This document shows positions 33,535-42,292 of a stretch of DNA of 64,000 bases, piece after piece. The translations under genes and the position numbers were made by a program. The notes below the pieces were generated by a model. It saw only the letters and a list, made by a program, of their open reading frames with translations. It was not told where the DNA came from and did not search any database. The DNA comes from Bradyrhizobium sp. (GTDB lineage: Bacteria > Pseudomonadota > Alphaproteobacteria > Rhizobiales > Xanthobacteraceae). Position 1 is the first letter of the stretch; the number at the start of each line of letters is the position of its first letter. Where the stretch lies: assembly GCF_004799445.1 (NCBI RefSeq), contig NZ_SSNA01000137.1:1-64000 (forward strand). The letters run 5' to 3'.

Positions 33535-34938
33535 TTAATTGCTGACGGGATCGACCGGCGCCGACGGCGTTCCACCGGCTTCGATCGCCTCACCCGCCAG
33601 CAGGCACAAATCCTCCCGGTAGCGACCGGAAACCACCTGAACGCCGACGGGAATCCGCCCCACCAAACCCGTGGACACCGTTAGCCCAGGCAACCCCATG
33701 AAGGGAATCGCAATCTGCGTCAGCTGCGCCCGCCAAACCCGCGCGAAGGAGGCGTCGTCGCGCAGATCCAGCCCATCGGGGAACGGCAGTTCGGCGGATA
33801 CCGGCATCAACAGCACCGAATAGGTCTCGAAGAACTGCAGCCATTCGCGCGCCAGCGTCGCCCGCCGCGTCAGCGCCCCGGACAACGCGGCAGCATCGAA
33901 TGGAAAAACCTTGGCCCGGTTGCCGCGCAGGCACGCCAGCGCGCCGGGATCGCCCTCACGCTCGGCGGCAGCAAGCTGGGCCTCATAGCCGTCGCCAAGC
34001 CAGAGTTTGGTCTGAAGCTCGGCCGCCTCGCGCAACGGCGGCGTGGCCGCGATCTCCTCGACGCTCCATCCGGCGCGCTCCAGGCGTTTGCCCGCATCCG
34101 CCACCGCCGCCTTCACCTCGGCCACGGTCTCCAGCCCGTCCGGCTGAAGACACAACGCGGCCCGCTTCGGCATGGCAGGCCCTTGCTGCGGCGCCGGCAC
34201 CCACCAGGGATCGCGCGCGTCGTAAGCGGACATCGCCGCCAATGCGATCCTGAGATCGCCGATGGTGCGCGCCAGCGGACCGGATACCGCCGAGATCTGC
34301 GGCCCAATGGCGCGTTCGGGCAGCGACGCATTGAAGGCCGCGATGCGGCCTACCGTCGGTCGCAGGCCGTGCACGCCACAGGCATAGGCGGGATAGCGGA
34401 TCGATCCCGCGATGTCGGTGCCGTGCGCGATATGGCCGATGCCGGAAGCCACCGCCGCCCCCGCACCGCCGGACGAGCCCCCCGGCGTGATCGCCGGATC
34501 GCGCGGATTTCTGGTGTCGCCATGGATCAGGTTGGTAGTGAACCAGCGATAGGAAAACGCCGGGCAGTTGGTGCGCCCGAGAATCACCGCACCCGCCTTG
34601 CGCAGATTGTCGACCACGGGACTGTTGGTGCGCGCGATGACGTCGCGCTGCAGCTTGAGGCCGTTGGTAGTGGCGAACCCTGCCTGATCGATATTGGCCT
34701 TGATGGTGACAGGCACCCCCGCCAGCGGGCCGGCGTCTTCGCCGCGCGCGATCGCCGCATCGATCAGGGCGGCCTGCGCCAGCACCTCTTCCGGCCGGTG
34801 GTCGACAACCGCATTGATCTTTGGATTGACGGCGTCCAACCGGGCGAGCGCGGCGGACGCGGCCTCTTTCGCCGAAACCTTCTTCGACCTTACCAGGCCG
34901 GCAAGTTCAGTAGCCGGCAGGCGCCAGAGATCTTCCAT
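33535..34938 (-). CDS. Amidase (amidase signature family)
   Basis: 467 residues from ATG 34938 (GGAG six bases upstream; ATG 34950 also in frame). The Ser-cisSer-Lys triad is readable: Lys in GVPVTIKANIDQAG (about residue 79) and the signature TPGGSSGGAGAAVASG with the cis-Ser and the Ser nucleophile in GTDIAGSIRYPAYACG. It hydrolyses an amide, of unknown kind; relatives include indole-acetamide hydrolase and aryl amidases. It is 19 bases upstream of the GPx gene. Confidence 0.87.
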   Translation of the reverse strand: MEDLWRLPATELAGLVRSKKVSAKEAASAALARLDAVNPKINAVVDHRPEEVLAQAALIDAAIARGEDAGPLAGVPVTIKANIDQAGFATTNGLKLQRDVIARTNSPVVDNLRKAGAVILGRTNCPAFSYRWFTTNLIHGDTRNPRDPAITPGGSSGGAGAAVASGIGHIAHGTDIAGSIRYPAYACGVHGLRPTVGRIAAFNASLPERAIGPQISAVSGPLARTIGDLRIALAAMSAYDARDPWWVPAPQQGPAMPKRAALCLQPDGLETVAEVKAAVADAGKRLERAGWSVEEIAATPPLREAAELQTKLWLGDGYEAQLAAAEREGDPGALACLRGNRAKVFPFDAAALSGALTRRATLAREWLQFFETYSVLLMPVSAELPFPDGLDLRDDASFARVWRAQLTQIAIPFMGLPGLTVSTGLVGRIPVGVQVVSGRYREDLCLLAGEAIEAGGTPSAPVDPVSN

Positions 34939-35008
34939 GGCCAACTCCATCTCGCCGAAACTTGTAGCGCCGCTCAGATCGCAGCGCCATACCGCAGCCC
35001 TGGCGGCC

Positions 35009-35114
35009 TAGAGCAGGTCGGTTCTGATTGAATCAGAGTCGACCTGCTCTAATTTTCTGTTTTGACGCGTTTTCTTCACGCGAACCGGTATCGACTTCGC
35101 TCGAAAGCGCTCTA
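35009..35114. repeat. Dispersed repeat of the 'CCGGT...CTTCGC' family with hairpin
   Basis: Left half: AGAGCAGGTCG and CGACCTGCTCT form an 11-base stem with CTGATT/AATCAG nested inside. Right half (35060-35114) repeats the element of 7544-7595. The right end overlaps the cytochrome stop codon. Confidence 0.8.
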
Positions 35115-35678
35115 GCGGACGCGGGCGATGTAATACGCAAGTTCGGCGATCTGCTCTTTGCTGACCGACCCCATCACGTCCGCCATGGTGCCGTCATAGC
35201 CGTGGCGGCTGTTGTCCTTGTATTCACTGAGCGTCTTGGCGAGATAATCCTCGCGCTGGTTGGCGATGCGGGGCACGTTTTCCTTGCCGGAAAAATCGGC
35301 ATTATGACAGCTGTTGCATCTATTCTGCTGCGCCAGCGCCAACCCACGCTGCATTCGCGCCGGCTCGCCGGCATCGGCCGGCGGCGCCGGCTTCGGCAGC
35401 TTGGCAAGAAAATCGGAAAACTTCTGAAGATCGTCGTCGGTGAACGACTTCGCCATCTCGTTCATCGGCTCGAACGTCCGCAGCTTTTCGCGAAACATGA
35501 AAAGCTGGATCAGCGCGTACGGCGCCTGCTGGGCGCCGAGCGAGGGCGTATTTTCGGTCTCGGATTGGCCGTGCTCGCCATGACAGGCAAAACAGGTAAC
35601 GGCCCGCTGTTCGATCGTCTCGGCGCTCGCCGAAAAAGCCAGCGATGCAAACGCCAGCGCCATCATTACCCTTCGCAT
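35112..35678 (-). CDS. Secreted diheme cytochrome c
   Basis: 188 residues from ATG 35678 (AGGATGG upstream). A signal peptide (residues 1-19, SASA-E) is followed by two class I heme sites, CFACH (29-33) and CNSCH (121-125), each with a distal Met (a PMNEMAK and a TMADVMGS segment), giving a cytochrome c4-like two-domain electron carrier in the periplasm. It lies downstream of the PQQ-type dehydrogenase on the same strand and probably accepts its electrons, although a terminator separates them. Confidence 0.88.
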   Translation of the reverse strand: MRRVMMALAFASLAFSASAETIEQRAVTCFACHGEHGQSETENTPSLGAQQAPYALIQLFMFREKLRTFEPMNEMAKSFTDDDLQKFSDFLAKLPKPAPPADAGEPARMQRGLALAQQNRCNSCHNADFSGKENVPRIANQREDYLAKTLSEYKDNSRHGYDGTMADVMGSVSKEQIAELAYYIARVR

Positions 35679-35701
35679 CGATCCATCCTGAGCAACACCG
35701 T

Positions 35702-35743
35702 CCAAAAAACGAAAATCGGGGGCAGCTCACGCTGCCCCCGATT
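35702..35743 (-). terminator. Strong intrinsic terminator after the PQQ-type dehydrogenase
   Basis: AATCGGGGGCAGC and GCTGCCCCCGATT form a perfect 13-base stem with a TCAC/GTGA loop. Read on the minus strand, it is followed by TTTTCGTTTTTTGG. It begins 13 bases after the dehydrogenase stop and ends 24 bases before the cytochrome start. Confidence 0.85.
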
Positions 35744-35755
35744 GTTGTCCGCGAT

Positions 35756-37027
35756 TTACTGCGTGGCAACCTTCTGCTTGCCGTAGCTGATGCGATAGAC
35801 GGCGCCGTTCCAGTCGTCGGAGACCAGGAGCGAACCGTCCTTCATCTGCATCACGTCGACCGGCCGGCCGACATACTTATTGTCTTCCAGGAAGCCCGTG
35901 ATCAACGGCTCGATGTTCTTGACCGTGCCGTCCTTGTTGAGATGCACAACCACAACGTCACCGCCGAACTTGTTGGTCCGGTTCCAGGAACCATGCCGGG
36001 CCACGATGATGGCGTTCTTGTAGCTCTTCGGGAACATGTTGCCGGTATAGAACCGCATGCCAAGCGCAGCCGCGTGCGGCCCCATCAGGCCGACGGGTGG
36101 CGTGAACTCGCTGCAGGAATGTCCCCAGCCAAATTCAGGGTCCGGGATGTTGCCCTGATAGCAGTAAGGCGCACCGAAGTCCTCGCCGACCTTGGTAACG
36201 CGATTGAGCTCGTCATTCGGAACGTCTTCCGACAGCCAGTCGCGGCCGTTGTCCGTGAAGTAGAGCTGCTTGTTTTCCGGATTCCAGTCGAACCCGACGC
36301 TGTTGCGAACGCCAAGCACGACGACTTCGGCGCCGGTGCCGTCGAGGTTGATCCGCCGGATCTGGCCGTGGTCGGCGTCATGCAGAACGTTGTTGCCGGG
36401 CTGTCCGACCGGAATATACAGCTTGTTGTCAGGTCCGATGGCGATGAACTTCCAGCCGTGGGCTTCGTCCTTGGGCAGGTTGTCGTAGACCACCGTCGGC
36501 TTCGGCGGATTGTCGAGATTGTCTTCGACCTTCTCGATCTTGGAAATCTTGGAGAGTTCGGCGATGTACAGCGTGCCGTCCTTGAACGCGACGCCGTTGG
36601 GCCGGTAAAGACCGGAGGCTACGATCTTGACCGATCGCTTGCCGTCCTTGTTGACGATGGCATAGACCTTGTCGAGCAGGCGGCTGCCGACAAAAACCGT
36701 GCCCTTGTCGCCCAGCGCCAGCGAACGCGCGTTGGCCATGCCGGCCGCATAGACCTCGATGTTGAAGCCGGCCGGGACTTTCAGCTTGGCCAGCGGCAGC
36801 TTGTCGGGCGCGGCGGCGAGCGGAGGTGCTGCGACCGGCGCAAGCTTCGCCGCCGCTGCGTTGTCCGGCCGTCCGAGCAGGGGCGAGCCTGGCGGCAGCG
36901 CCGGCGCGGCGGCGGGTGCCGCAGCGGGCGGACTGGCCGGCTGCTGCGCTGCAGCGCCGTATGTCAAAATTCCTAAAAAGGCACCAGCCAGCAGCAGGCT
37001 GCGCGGCGCCGATGAGCAGATCCTCAT
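35756..37027 (-). CDS. Secreted PQQ-dependent sugar/sorbosone dehydrogenase-like protein
   Basis: 423 residues from ATG 37027 (AAGGGGAGA upstream). A signal peptide ends near YGAAAQ (residue 27), then a Pro/Ala-rich linker to about residue 85. A six-bladed propeller follows: GFNIEVYAAGMANARSLALG, HGWKFIAIGPDNKLYIPVG, SVGFDWNPENKQLYFTDNGRD, RHGSWNRTNKFGGDVVVV and YVGRPVDVMQMKDGSLLVSD. This is the soluble PQQ aldose/L-sorbosone dehydrogenase family, which oxidises sugars in the periplasm. Placement beside pqqABCDE and a diheme cytochrome supports PQQ as cofactor. The exact sugar is not known. Confidence 0.85.
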   Translation of the reverse strand: MRICSSAPRSLLLAGAFLGILTYGAAAQQPASPPAAAPAAAPALPPGSPLLGRPDNAAAAKLAPVAAPPLAAAPDKLPLAKLKVPAGFNIEVYAAGMANARSLALGDKGTVFVGSRLLDKVYAIVNKDGKRSVKIVASGLYRPNGVAFKDGTLYIAELSKISKIEKVEDNLDNPPKPTVVYDNLPKDEAHGWKFIAIGPDNKLYIPVGQPGNNVLHDADHGQIRRINLDGTGAEVVVLGVRNSVGFDWNPENKQLYFTDNGRDWLSEDVPNDELNRVTKVGEDFGAPYCYQGNIPDPEFGWGHSCSEFTPPVGLMGPHAAALGMRFYTGNMFPKSYKNAIIVARHGSWNRTNKFGGDVVVVHLNKDGTVKNIEPLITGFLEDNKYVGRPVDVMQMKDGSLLVSDDWNGAVYRISYGKQKVATQ

Positions 37028-37231
37028 AGTGTTCTCCCCTTTGTGGAAGCCTTTGAACCTTTGCATGGGCAAGAACCTGCCCGTGCCGGTGGCCTTCATG
37101 CGCACACTCTTGAATATTTTTCCACCGGCGCGCAATCGGAAACATCCCGGAAATAGCCGGTCGCGCGGAGCCGCATGGCTGGAATAGAGGCAAGGCAGCG
37201 GTGTGGCGCCTCCAACCGCGCTGACTTGATA

Positions 37232-37489
37232 TCAGTGCTTTGTGACGGGAACGTCGGAAACGTCGAACAGCGCCTCCGTAAACGGAAACTCCAGCACCGT
37301 GTCACCTTCATCGTCCGTCACTTCAAGGACCGCCCCCAGCAGGCCGCCCTCCGCGCCCTCGGTTTTCAGCAGTTCCTGGATCATCGCGCGGGCGACTTCC
37401 CACGCGCGATCGGGGTCGCGCAGTTCTTCGCCTTCGGGGTCGGCGATCAATTCTTCGCCGATACGCGTATTGAAGAAGTATCGCGGCAT
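37232..37489 (-). CDS. DUF6894 family small protein
   Basis: 85 residues. It begins MPRYFFNTRIGEELIADPEG and contains LRDPDRAWEVARAMIQELL, the pattern of the small rhizobial DUF6894 proteins, with an acidic second half (EVTDDEGDTVLEFPF). No catalytic motif. These are abundant in Bradyrhizobiaceae and of unknown function. It lies alone between the dehydrogenase and pqqA. Confidence 0.75.
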   Translation of the reverse strand: MPRYFFNTRIGEELIADPEGEELRDPDRAWEVARAMIQELLKTEGAEGGLLGAVLEVTDDEGDTVLEFPFTEALFDVSDVPVTKH

Positions 37490-37716
37490 GGGTCAGACCT
37501 ATTGCGGTTGAGGGCTCCGGAGGGGCGTCATCGACCTCTCACAAGTGCCTTATTTCTTTATCTGGAATCGCCGCCGCGGGTCGGACCGCCGTCGGCATCT
37601 ATTGGCCGCGATATGAACCCATTGATCCATCATTGGTTTGACGTGCGCTCGCACAAGCCCGTGACTTGCTGTTGCAGCGCAGCATAAAACGGGCGGAACT
37701 TTGGGATAAAAAGATT

Positions 37717-37745
37717 TTGCTGGCGAACTTTTCGATCCGTATTAC
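37717..37745 (+). promoter_or_regulatory. Candidate sigma-70 promoter of pqqA
   Basis: TTGCTG, 17 bases, TATTAC, about 46 bases upstream of the pqqA ATG. The local AT content is higher than around it. Spacing is ideal but the hexamers match only moderately. Confidence 0.4.
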
Positions 37746-37791
37746 CTTATTGGCAGGGCGGAGTTCGTCCGGTTTGACAAGGAGAGCCAAA

Positions 37792-37872
37792 ATGGCCTGG
37801 AAGACCCCGAAGATCGTCGAAGTGCCGGTCGGCATGGAAATCAATATGTATGCCTGCGCTGCCCGCAAGTAA
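37792..37872 (+). CDS. pqqA: PQQ precursor peptide PqqA
   Basis: 26 residues, MAWKTPKIVEVPVGMEINM then YACAARK, with AAGGAGA before the ATG. Glu16 and Tyr20 (E-x3-Y) are the two residues that PqqE cross-links and that become the PQQ skeleton. It is the substrate of the whole downstream operon. The 170-base gap to pqqB contains a small hairpin that may leave pqqA expressed at a higher level. Confidence 0.95.
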   Translation: MAWKTPKIVEVPVGMEINMYACAARK

Positions 37873-37919
37873 GCGGCGGCGTCTGCTTCATCCTTGACTA
37901 AGGTGGACCGCGGGTTGAC

Positions 37920-37939
37920 ACGTTCCTGACGTGGAACGT
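37920..37939 (+). terminator. Hairpin between pqqA and pqqB (possible attenuator)
   Basis: ACGTTCC-TGACGT-GGAACGT, a seven-base stem followed by TGTTTGT. Too weak for a full terminator; its place after the precursor gene suggests partial termination or 3'-end stabilisation. Confidence 0.4.
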
Positions 37940-38042
37940 TGTTTGTGCCCGCGTCCACCTTTGAAGTTTTTCGAATATCCAAGCTTGTTCAAATACCCAA
38001 GCCTGGAAAATTTCGCGTTGAGAGAATTCCAGGAGACGGATC

Positions 38043-38972
38043 ATGCTTCGCGTCGTCGTCTTGGGCGCCGCGGCGGGTGGCGGCATTCCACAGTGGAATT
38101 GTGGCTGCCCGGTTTGTCTGGCGGCGCGGACCAGACATCCCGAGCTGCAGAGCACCCAGGCCTCGATCGCGATCAGCGCCGATGGCGATCACTGGTTTTT
38201 GATCAATGCGTCGCCGGATCTGCGCCAGCAACTGATCGCGACACCGCAGCTTCACCCCGCCCCCGGCAAGCTTCGTCACAGCCCGATAGCGGGCGTTATC
38301 CTGACCAACGGCGAAATCGACGCGGTCGCGGGTCTGTTGTCGATGCGCGAAGGCTGGCCGTTTGCGATCTATGCGCACCGCAAGGTGCTGGCGATCCTGA
38401 ACTCCAACAGCATCTTCAACGTGCTCAACGAGAAGAACGTGCGACGCCAGCCGATCGAGGTGGAACAGACGTTCGAGCCGGTGCTGCCCGGTGGTTCACC
38501 CTCAGGCATCGAGATCTTGCCGTTCGCCGTTGCCGGCAAAAGTGCGTGGTATCTGGAGGGCAAGGTCCACCCGGCAGGAGCGGATGGCGCGGGCGACACG
38601 CTCGGTCTTCGGATCCGGGACAAGGCGACGGGCAAGTTCTTCTATTTCCTTGCCGCTTGCGCCGACGTCACCGACGACCTTAAATCGCGGCTTGCCGGCG
38701 CACCGCTGGTGTTCTTCGACGGCACCGTGTGGCGCGACGACGAACTGATCCTGGCAGGCCTCGGCAACAAGACCGGGCAAGGCATGGGACATATCGCGAT
38801 GTCAGGGGATACCGGGGCGATCGCAGCGCTTTCCGGCCTTGGCATCGACAGGAAAATATTTTTGCATATCAACAATTCCAATCCGGCGCTGCTGCACGAT
38901 TCCGCGGAACGCAAGATCGCCGAGCAGGCCGGCTGGCAAATTCCCGCTGATGGAACGGAGATCACGCTTTGA
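38043..38972 (+). CDS. pqqB: PQQ biosynthesis protein PqqB
   Basis: 309 residues; metallo-beta-lactamase fold. MLRVVVLGAAAGGGIPQWNC and GCPVCLAARTRHPELQ are family-specific, including the CxCxxC zinc site. LTNGEIDAVAGLLSMREG stands where true lactamases have HxHxDH. PqqB hydroxylates the cross-linked tyrosine in the pathway. Full length. Overlaps pqqC by four bases if the TTG start of pqqC is used. Confidence 0.95.
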   Translation: MLRVVVLGAAAGGGIPQWNCGCPVCLAARTRHPELQSTQASIAISADGDHWFLINASPDLRQQLIATPQLHPAPGKLRHSPIAGVILTNGEIDAVAGLLSMREGWPFAIYAHRKVLAILNSNSIFNVLNEKNVRRQPIEVEQTFEPVLPGGSPSGIEILPFAVAGKSAWYLEGKVHPAGADGAGDTLGLRIRDKATGKFFYFLAACADVTDDLKSRLAGAPLVFFDGTVWRDDELILAGLGNKTGQGMGHIAMSGDTGAIAALSGLGIDRKIFLHINNSNPALLHDSAERKIAEQAGWQIPADGTEITL

Positions 38973-39748
38973 ACGCCATGACCCTGGAAGGGATGACCGC
39001 GTTTTCACTCGGTGGCAGAACCTCGCTGAACAGCGCCGATGAGCTGGAAGCGGCGCTGCGCCAGATCGGCGCCGCGCGCTATCACAACCTGCATCCCTTT
39101 CACCGGCTACTGCACGGCGGCAAGCTGAACGAGGGACAGGTGCAGGCCTGGGCGCTGAACCGCTACTATTACCAGAGCACGATACCGATCAAGGACGCCG
39201 TGGTGATCTCGCGTTTTCGCGACATCGGCACCCGTCGCGAATGGCGGCACAGGATAGAAGACCACGACGGCGACGTCGGCAGCGAAGGCGGCATCGAGCG
39301 CTGGCTGAAGCTCACGGAAGGATTGGGATTGGACAGCACCTATGTCGAATCCACCGAGGGCATCCTGCCCGCGACGCGCTTCGCGGTGGAAGCTTACGTC
39401 CATTTCGTCCGTGACAAGAGCCCGCTGGAGGCCATCGCCTCCTCGCTGACGGAACTGTTCGCGCCGAACCTGCACGAAGAACGCATCTCGGGCATGCTGG
39501 CGCATTACGATTTCGTCAATCCCGATATCATGAGCTATTTCAAACGGCGCCTGACGCAGGCGCCGCGCGATGCCAACTTCGCGCTCGACTATGTCAGGAC
39601 CCATGCCAAGACCCAGGCCGAGCGCGAAGCGGTCTGCAATGCGCTGATCTTCAAGACCAATGTGCTATGGGTTCAGCTCGACGCGCTGTATCATGCCTAT
39701 GTCGACGGCCACATTCCGCCCGGCGCGTTTGTGCCCAAAACCAGTTAG
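38969..39748 (+). CDS. pqqC: Pyrroloquinoline-quinone synthase PqqC
   Basis: 259 residues from TTG 38969 (GGAG eight bases upstream); ATG 38978 is the alternative. A heme-oxygenase-like all-helical enzyme that performs the last, oxygen-dependent, eight-electron ring closure. Recognisable stretches: RYHNLHPFHRLLHGGKLN, WALNRYYYQSTIPIKDA, RIEDHDGDVGSEGGIERW and the C-terminal ALIFKTNVLWVQLDALYHAY. Full length. Confidence 0.94.
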   Translation: MNAMTLEGMTAFSLGGRTSLNSADELEAALRQIGAARYHNLHPFHRLLHGGKLNEGQVQAWALNRYYYQSTIPIKDAVVISRFRDIGTRREWRHRIEDHDGDVGSEGGIERWLKLTEGLGLDSTYVESTEGILPATRFAVEAYVHFVRDKSPLEAIASSLTELFAPNLHEERISGMLAHYDFVNPDIMSYFKRRLTQAPRDANFALDYVRTHAKTQAEREAVCNALIFKTNVLWVQLDALYHAYVDGHIPPGAFVPKTS

Positions 39749-39782
39749 AGAGACCAGCTCAAGGCCAGCTAGGAAACAAGCC

Positions 39783-40094
39783 ATGGCAAGCCCACGCCAC
39801 ATCAGCGTCAGCGAAGCGAGCCGCCCGGTCCTGCCGCGGCACGCGAAGCTGAGGTTTGATGAGACGCGGCAGGTCTGGGTCATCCTGGCGCCGGAGCGCG
39901 TGCTGGCGCCGGACGAGATCGCGGTCGAGGTGCTGCAGCTTTGCGACGGCCTTCGCAGCGTCGCCGATATGGTCGACCAGCTCGCCGCCAAATACGCCGC
40001 TGAACGCAGCGCGATCGCCACCGACGTCGTCGCCATGCTGCAGGATCTGGCCGACAAGGGTTTCCTCACCGAAGCGCGCGAGAGGACATCATGA
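39783..40094 (+). CDS. pqqD: PqqD peptide chaperone
   Basis: 103 residues from ATG 39783. A RiPP recognition element that binds PqqA and presents it to PqqE: LPRHAKLRFDETRQVWVILA, DEIAVEVLQLCDGLRSVADM, DVVAMLQDLADKGFL. Its stop overlaps the pqqE start by four bases (ATGA), as is usual for two proteins that act together. Confidence 0.94.
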   Translation: MASPRHISVSEASRPVLPRHAKLRFDETRQVWVILAPERVLAPDEIAVEVLQLCDGLRSVADMVDQLAAKYAAERSAIATDVVAMLQDLADKGFLTEARERTS

Positions 40095-41299
40095 GTCCGA
40101 CGCTTACAGACGCCAACGTTGTGGCCAGCGATCCCGCCGACGGGCTCGCGGCACTGCAGCGACGTGGATCGACCGCGGAGACCTTCGGTATTCCATTGGC
40201 GGTGCTCGCCGAACTGACGCATCGCTGCCCCCTGCAATGCCCCTATTGTTCCAATCCGGTCGAGCTCGATCGCGGCGGCAGCGAGCTCACGACGGAAGAA
40301 TGGAAGAAGGTCCTCTCCGAACTGGCCGAGATCGGCGTGCTGCAGATTCATTTCTCCGGGGGCGAACCGACCGCGCGCAAGGATCTGGTCGAACTCGTCC
40401 AGCATGCCAGCGATGTCGGGCTGTACTCCAATCTCATCACCTCGGCGGTGCTCTTGAGCCGCGAAAGACTTGCCGCGCTGGCCAACGCCGGGCTGAGCCA
40501 TGTGCAGATCAGCTTTCAGGGCAACGAGCCCGTGGTTGCCGACCGGGTTGCCGGTTTCAAAGGCGCGCACGCCAGGAAAATCGAAGTGGCGAAATGGACG
40601 CGCGAGCTGGATTTGCCGCTGACGGTAAACGCCGTCATGCACCGCCAGAACCTGTTCCAGCTGCCTGATATTATCCAGATGGCGGTCGATCTCGACGCCG
40701 ACCGGCTCGAAGTCGCCAATGTGCAATATTACGGCTGGGCGCTAAAGAACCGCGCCGCGCTGATGCCGACGCTGGAACAGATCGAACAGACCAGCCGCCT
40801 CGTCGAGGAAGCGCAAGCGCGGCTGAAAGGCACGCTCGCGATCGACTATGTGGTGCCGGATTATTACGCGCTGCGGCCGAAGAAATGCATGGGCGGCTGG
40901 GGCCGGCAGTTCTTCAACATTTCGCCGGCAGGGAAGATACTGCCCTGCCATGCCGCCGAGAGCATTACCGGGATGGAATTCGAATCGGTGCGGTCAAATC
41001 ATTCGATCGCCTGGATCTGGCAGAATTCCGAGGCCTTCAACCGCTATCGCGGCACCGGCTGGATGCCGGAACCCTGCAAGAGCTGCGAATTCAGGGAAGT
41101 CGATTTCGGCGGTTGCCGCTGCCAGGCCTTTGCGCTGACCGGCGACGCCGGCAATACCGACCCGGCCTGCACGCTGTCGCCCTTGCATGAGCAGATCTTC
41201 AAACTGGCGGAGCAGGAAGCGGCCGCCGACCACAACCGCTTCATCTATCGCAATTTTGCAGGCGGCACGCCGGAGGCGGAAGACGACCATGGCGCCTGA
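40091..41299 (+). CDS. pqqE: Radical SAM enzyme PqqE
   Basis: 402 residues. Cross-links Glu16 and Tyr20 of PqqA. The radical SAM cluster is Cys46, Cys50 and Cys53 (THRCPLQCPYC); HFSGGEPTARKDL holds the SAM-binding Gly-Gly-Glu. The SPASM domain near the C-terminus has the auxiliary-cluster cysteines (KKCMGGWGRQ, ILPCHAAE, EPCKSCEFR, GGCRCQAFALTGD, DPAC). Full length. The end overlaps the next gene by 11 bases. Confidence 0.95.
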   Translation: MSPTLTDANVVASDPADGLAALQRRGSTAETFGIPLAVLAELTHRCPLQCPYCSNPVELDRGGSELTTEEWKKVLSELAEIGVLQIHFSGGEPTARKDLVELVQHASDVGLYSNLITSAVLLSRERLAALANAGLSHVQISFQGNEPVVADRVAGFKGAHARKIEVAKWTRELDLPLTVNAVMHRQNLFQLPDIIQMAVDLDADRLEVANVQYYGWALKNRAALMPTLEQIEQTSRLVEEAQARLKGTLAIDYVVPDYYALRPKKCMGGWGRQFFNISPAGKILPCHAAESITGMEFESVRSNHSIAWIWQNSEAFNRYRGTGWMPEPCKSCEFREVDFGGCRCQAFALTGDAGNTDPACTLSPLHEQIFKLAEQEAAADHNRFIYRNFAGGTPEAEDDHGA

Positions 41300-42278
41300 C
41301 GCCGACGCGGCCAGGTCCGCCGGCAAGCGCGCCGACCCATTCGCGCCGCTGACGTCGGAGCAACTGGCCGTAGGCGACGGCCACGAGATCTATGTCGAAA
41401 CCGTCGGCCGCGCCGACGGCTTGCCAGCGGTCTATCTGCATGGCGGACCCGGCAGCGGCTGCCAGCCCGATCACCGCAGGCTGTTCGATCCCGAGCGTTT
41501 CCATGCGGTCCTGTTCGACCAGCGCGGCGCCGGCCGAAGCCGCCCCAAGGGCCGCCGCGAGCACAATACGCTGCCGCATCTGATCGCCGACATGGAAATG
41601 ATCCGCGAGAGACTAGGCTTTCCGCGCTGGATGATCGTCGGCGGCTCCTGGGGCGCGACACTGGCGCTGGCCTATGCGCAGGCCCACCCCGACCGGGTTT
41701 CGGGTATCGTCTTGCGCGCGACCTTCCTCGGCACCCATAGCGAGCTCGAAGGCGGGTTTCTCGACGCGCTGCCGCGCTTCCATCCCGGCCTCAGCGACGA
41801 TTTTGTCGGCCTCTTACCCGAGGCGGAACGCGGGACGCCGCTTGAAGCGTACTGGCGGCGGATTCTCGACGTCGATCCCGCCATCCACGGCTCGTTCGCC
41901 CGCGCCTGGCATGACGCCGAGCGAATTCTATCCGAGCACATGCCCTCGCGCACGCGGCTCGATCCTTCGTCGCTGAAATCGAATGGCGCCCTGCCCGCGA
42001 CGCCGTTCATGGAAGCGCATTATTTTGCCAATGGCTGTTTCATGAAACCGGACCAGCTTCTCGAACAAGCCGGCAAGCTCGATGGGCTTCCAGGCGTCAT
42101 CGTGCAAGGCCGCTACGATCTGCTTTGCCCGCCTTCGACGTCGCACGCGCTCGCCGCGCGCTGGCCGCAATCCGAAATTCGCATCATCGAAGGCGCCGGC
42201 CACACGCTGTACGATCCCGGCGTCAGGGACGCGGTGATGAAGGCGATCGCGGACATCGCCTCCAAAATCACGCGCTAG
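41289..42278 (+). CDS. Prolyl aminopeptidase-family alpha/beta hydrolase
   Basis: 329 residues from ATG 41289, inside the last codons of pqqE. S33-family features: oxyanion region VYLHGGPGSGCQPDHRRLFD, DQRGAGRSRPKG, nucleophile Ser in VGGSWGATLALAYAQ, Asp in GRYDLLCPPS and His in EGAGHTLYDPG. Proline iminopeptidases remove an N-terminal Pro from peptides. Translational coupling to pqqE suggests a part in PQQ maturation, where a peptidase must release the cross-linked Glu-Tyr, but PqqA has no obvious free N-terminal proline, so this is inference only. No M16 peptidase (PqqF/G) is in the window. Confidence 0.88.
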   Translation: MAPDADAARSAGKRADPFAPLTSEQLAVGDGHEIYVETVGRADGLPAVYLHGGPGSGCQPDHRRLFDPERFHAVLFDQRGAGRSRPKGRREHNTLPHLIADMEMIRERLGFPRWMIVGGSWGATLALAYAQAHPDRVSGIVLRATFLGTHSELEGGFLDALPRFHPGLSDDFVGLLPEAERGTPLEAYWRRILDVDPAIHGSFARAWHDAERILSEHMPSRTRLDPSSLKSNGALPATPFMEAHYFANGCFMKPDQLLEQAGKLDGLPGVIVQGRYDLLCPPSTSHALAARWPQSEIRIIEGAGHTLYDPGVRDAVMKAIADIASKITR

Positions 42279-42292
42279 GGGATTTTCGAACA

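Noticed and set aside
7544..35114. CRISPR-like arrays
   Set aside because: The repeats are dispersed single palindromes between genes, not regularly spaced direct repeats with spacers, and no cas gene is present.
37599..37982. 127-codon minus-strand frame over pqqA
   Set aside because: Antisense to the clear pqqA gene, without its own ribosome-binding site or family pattern.
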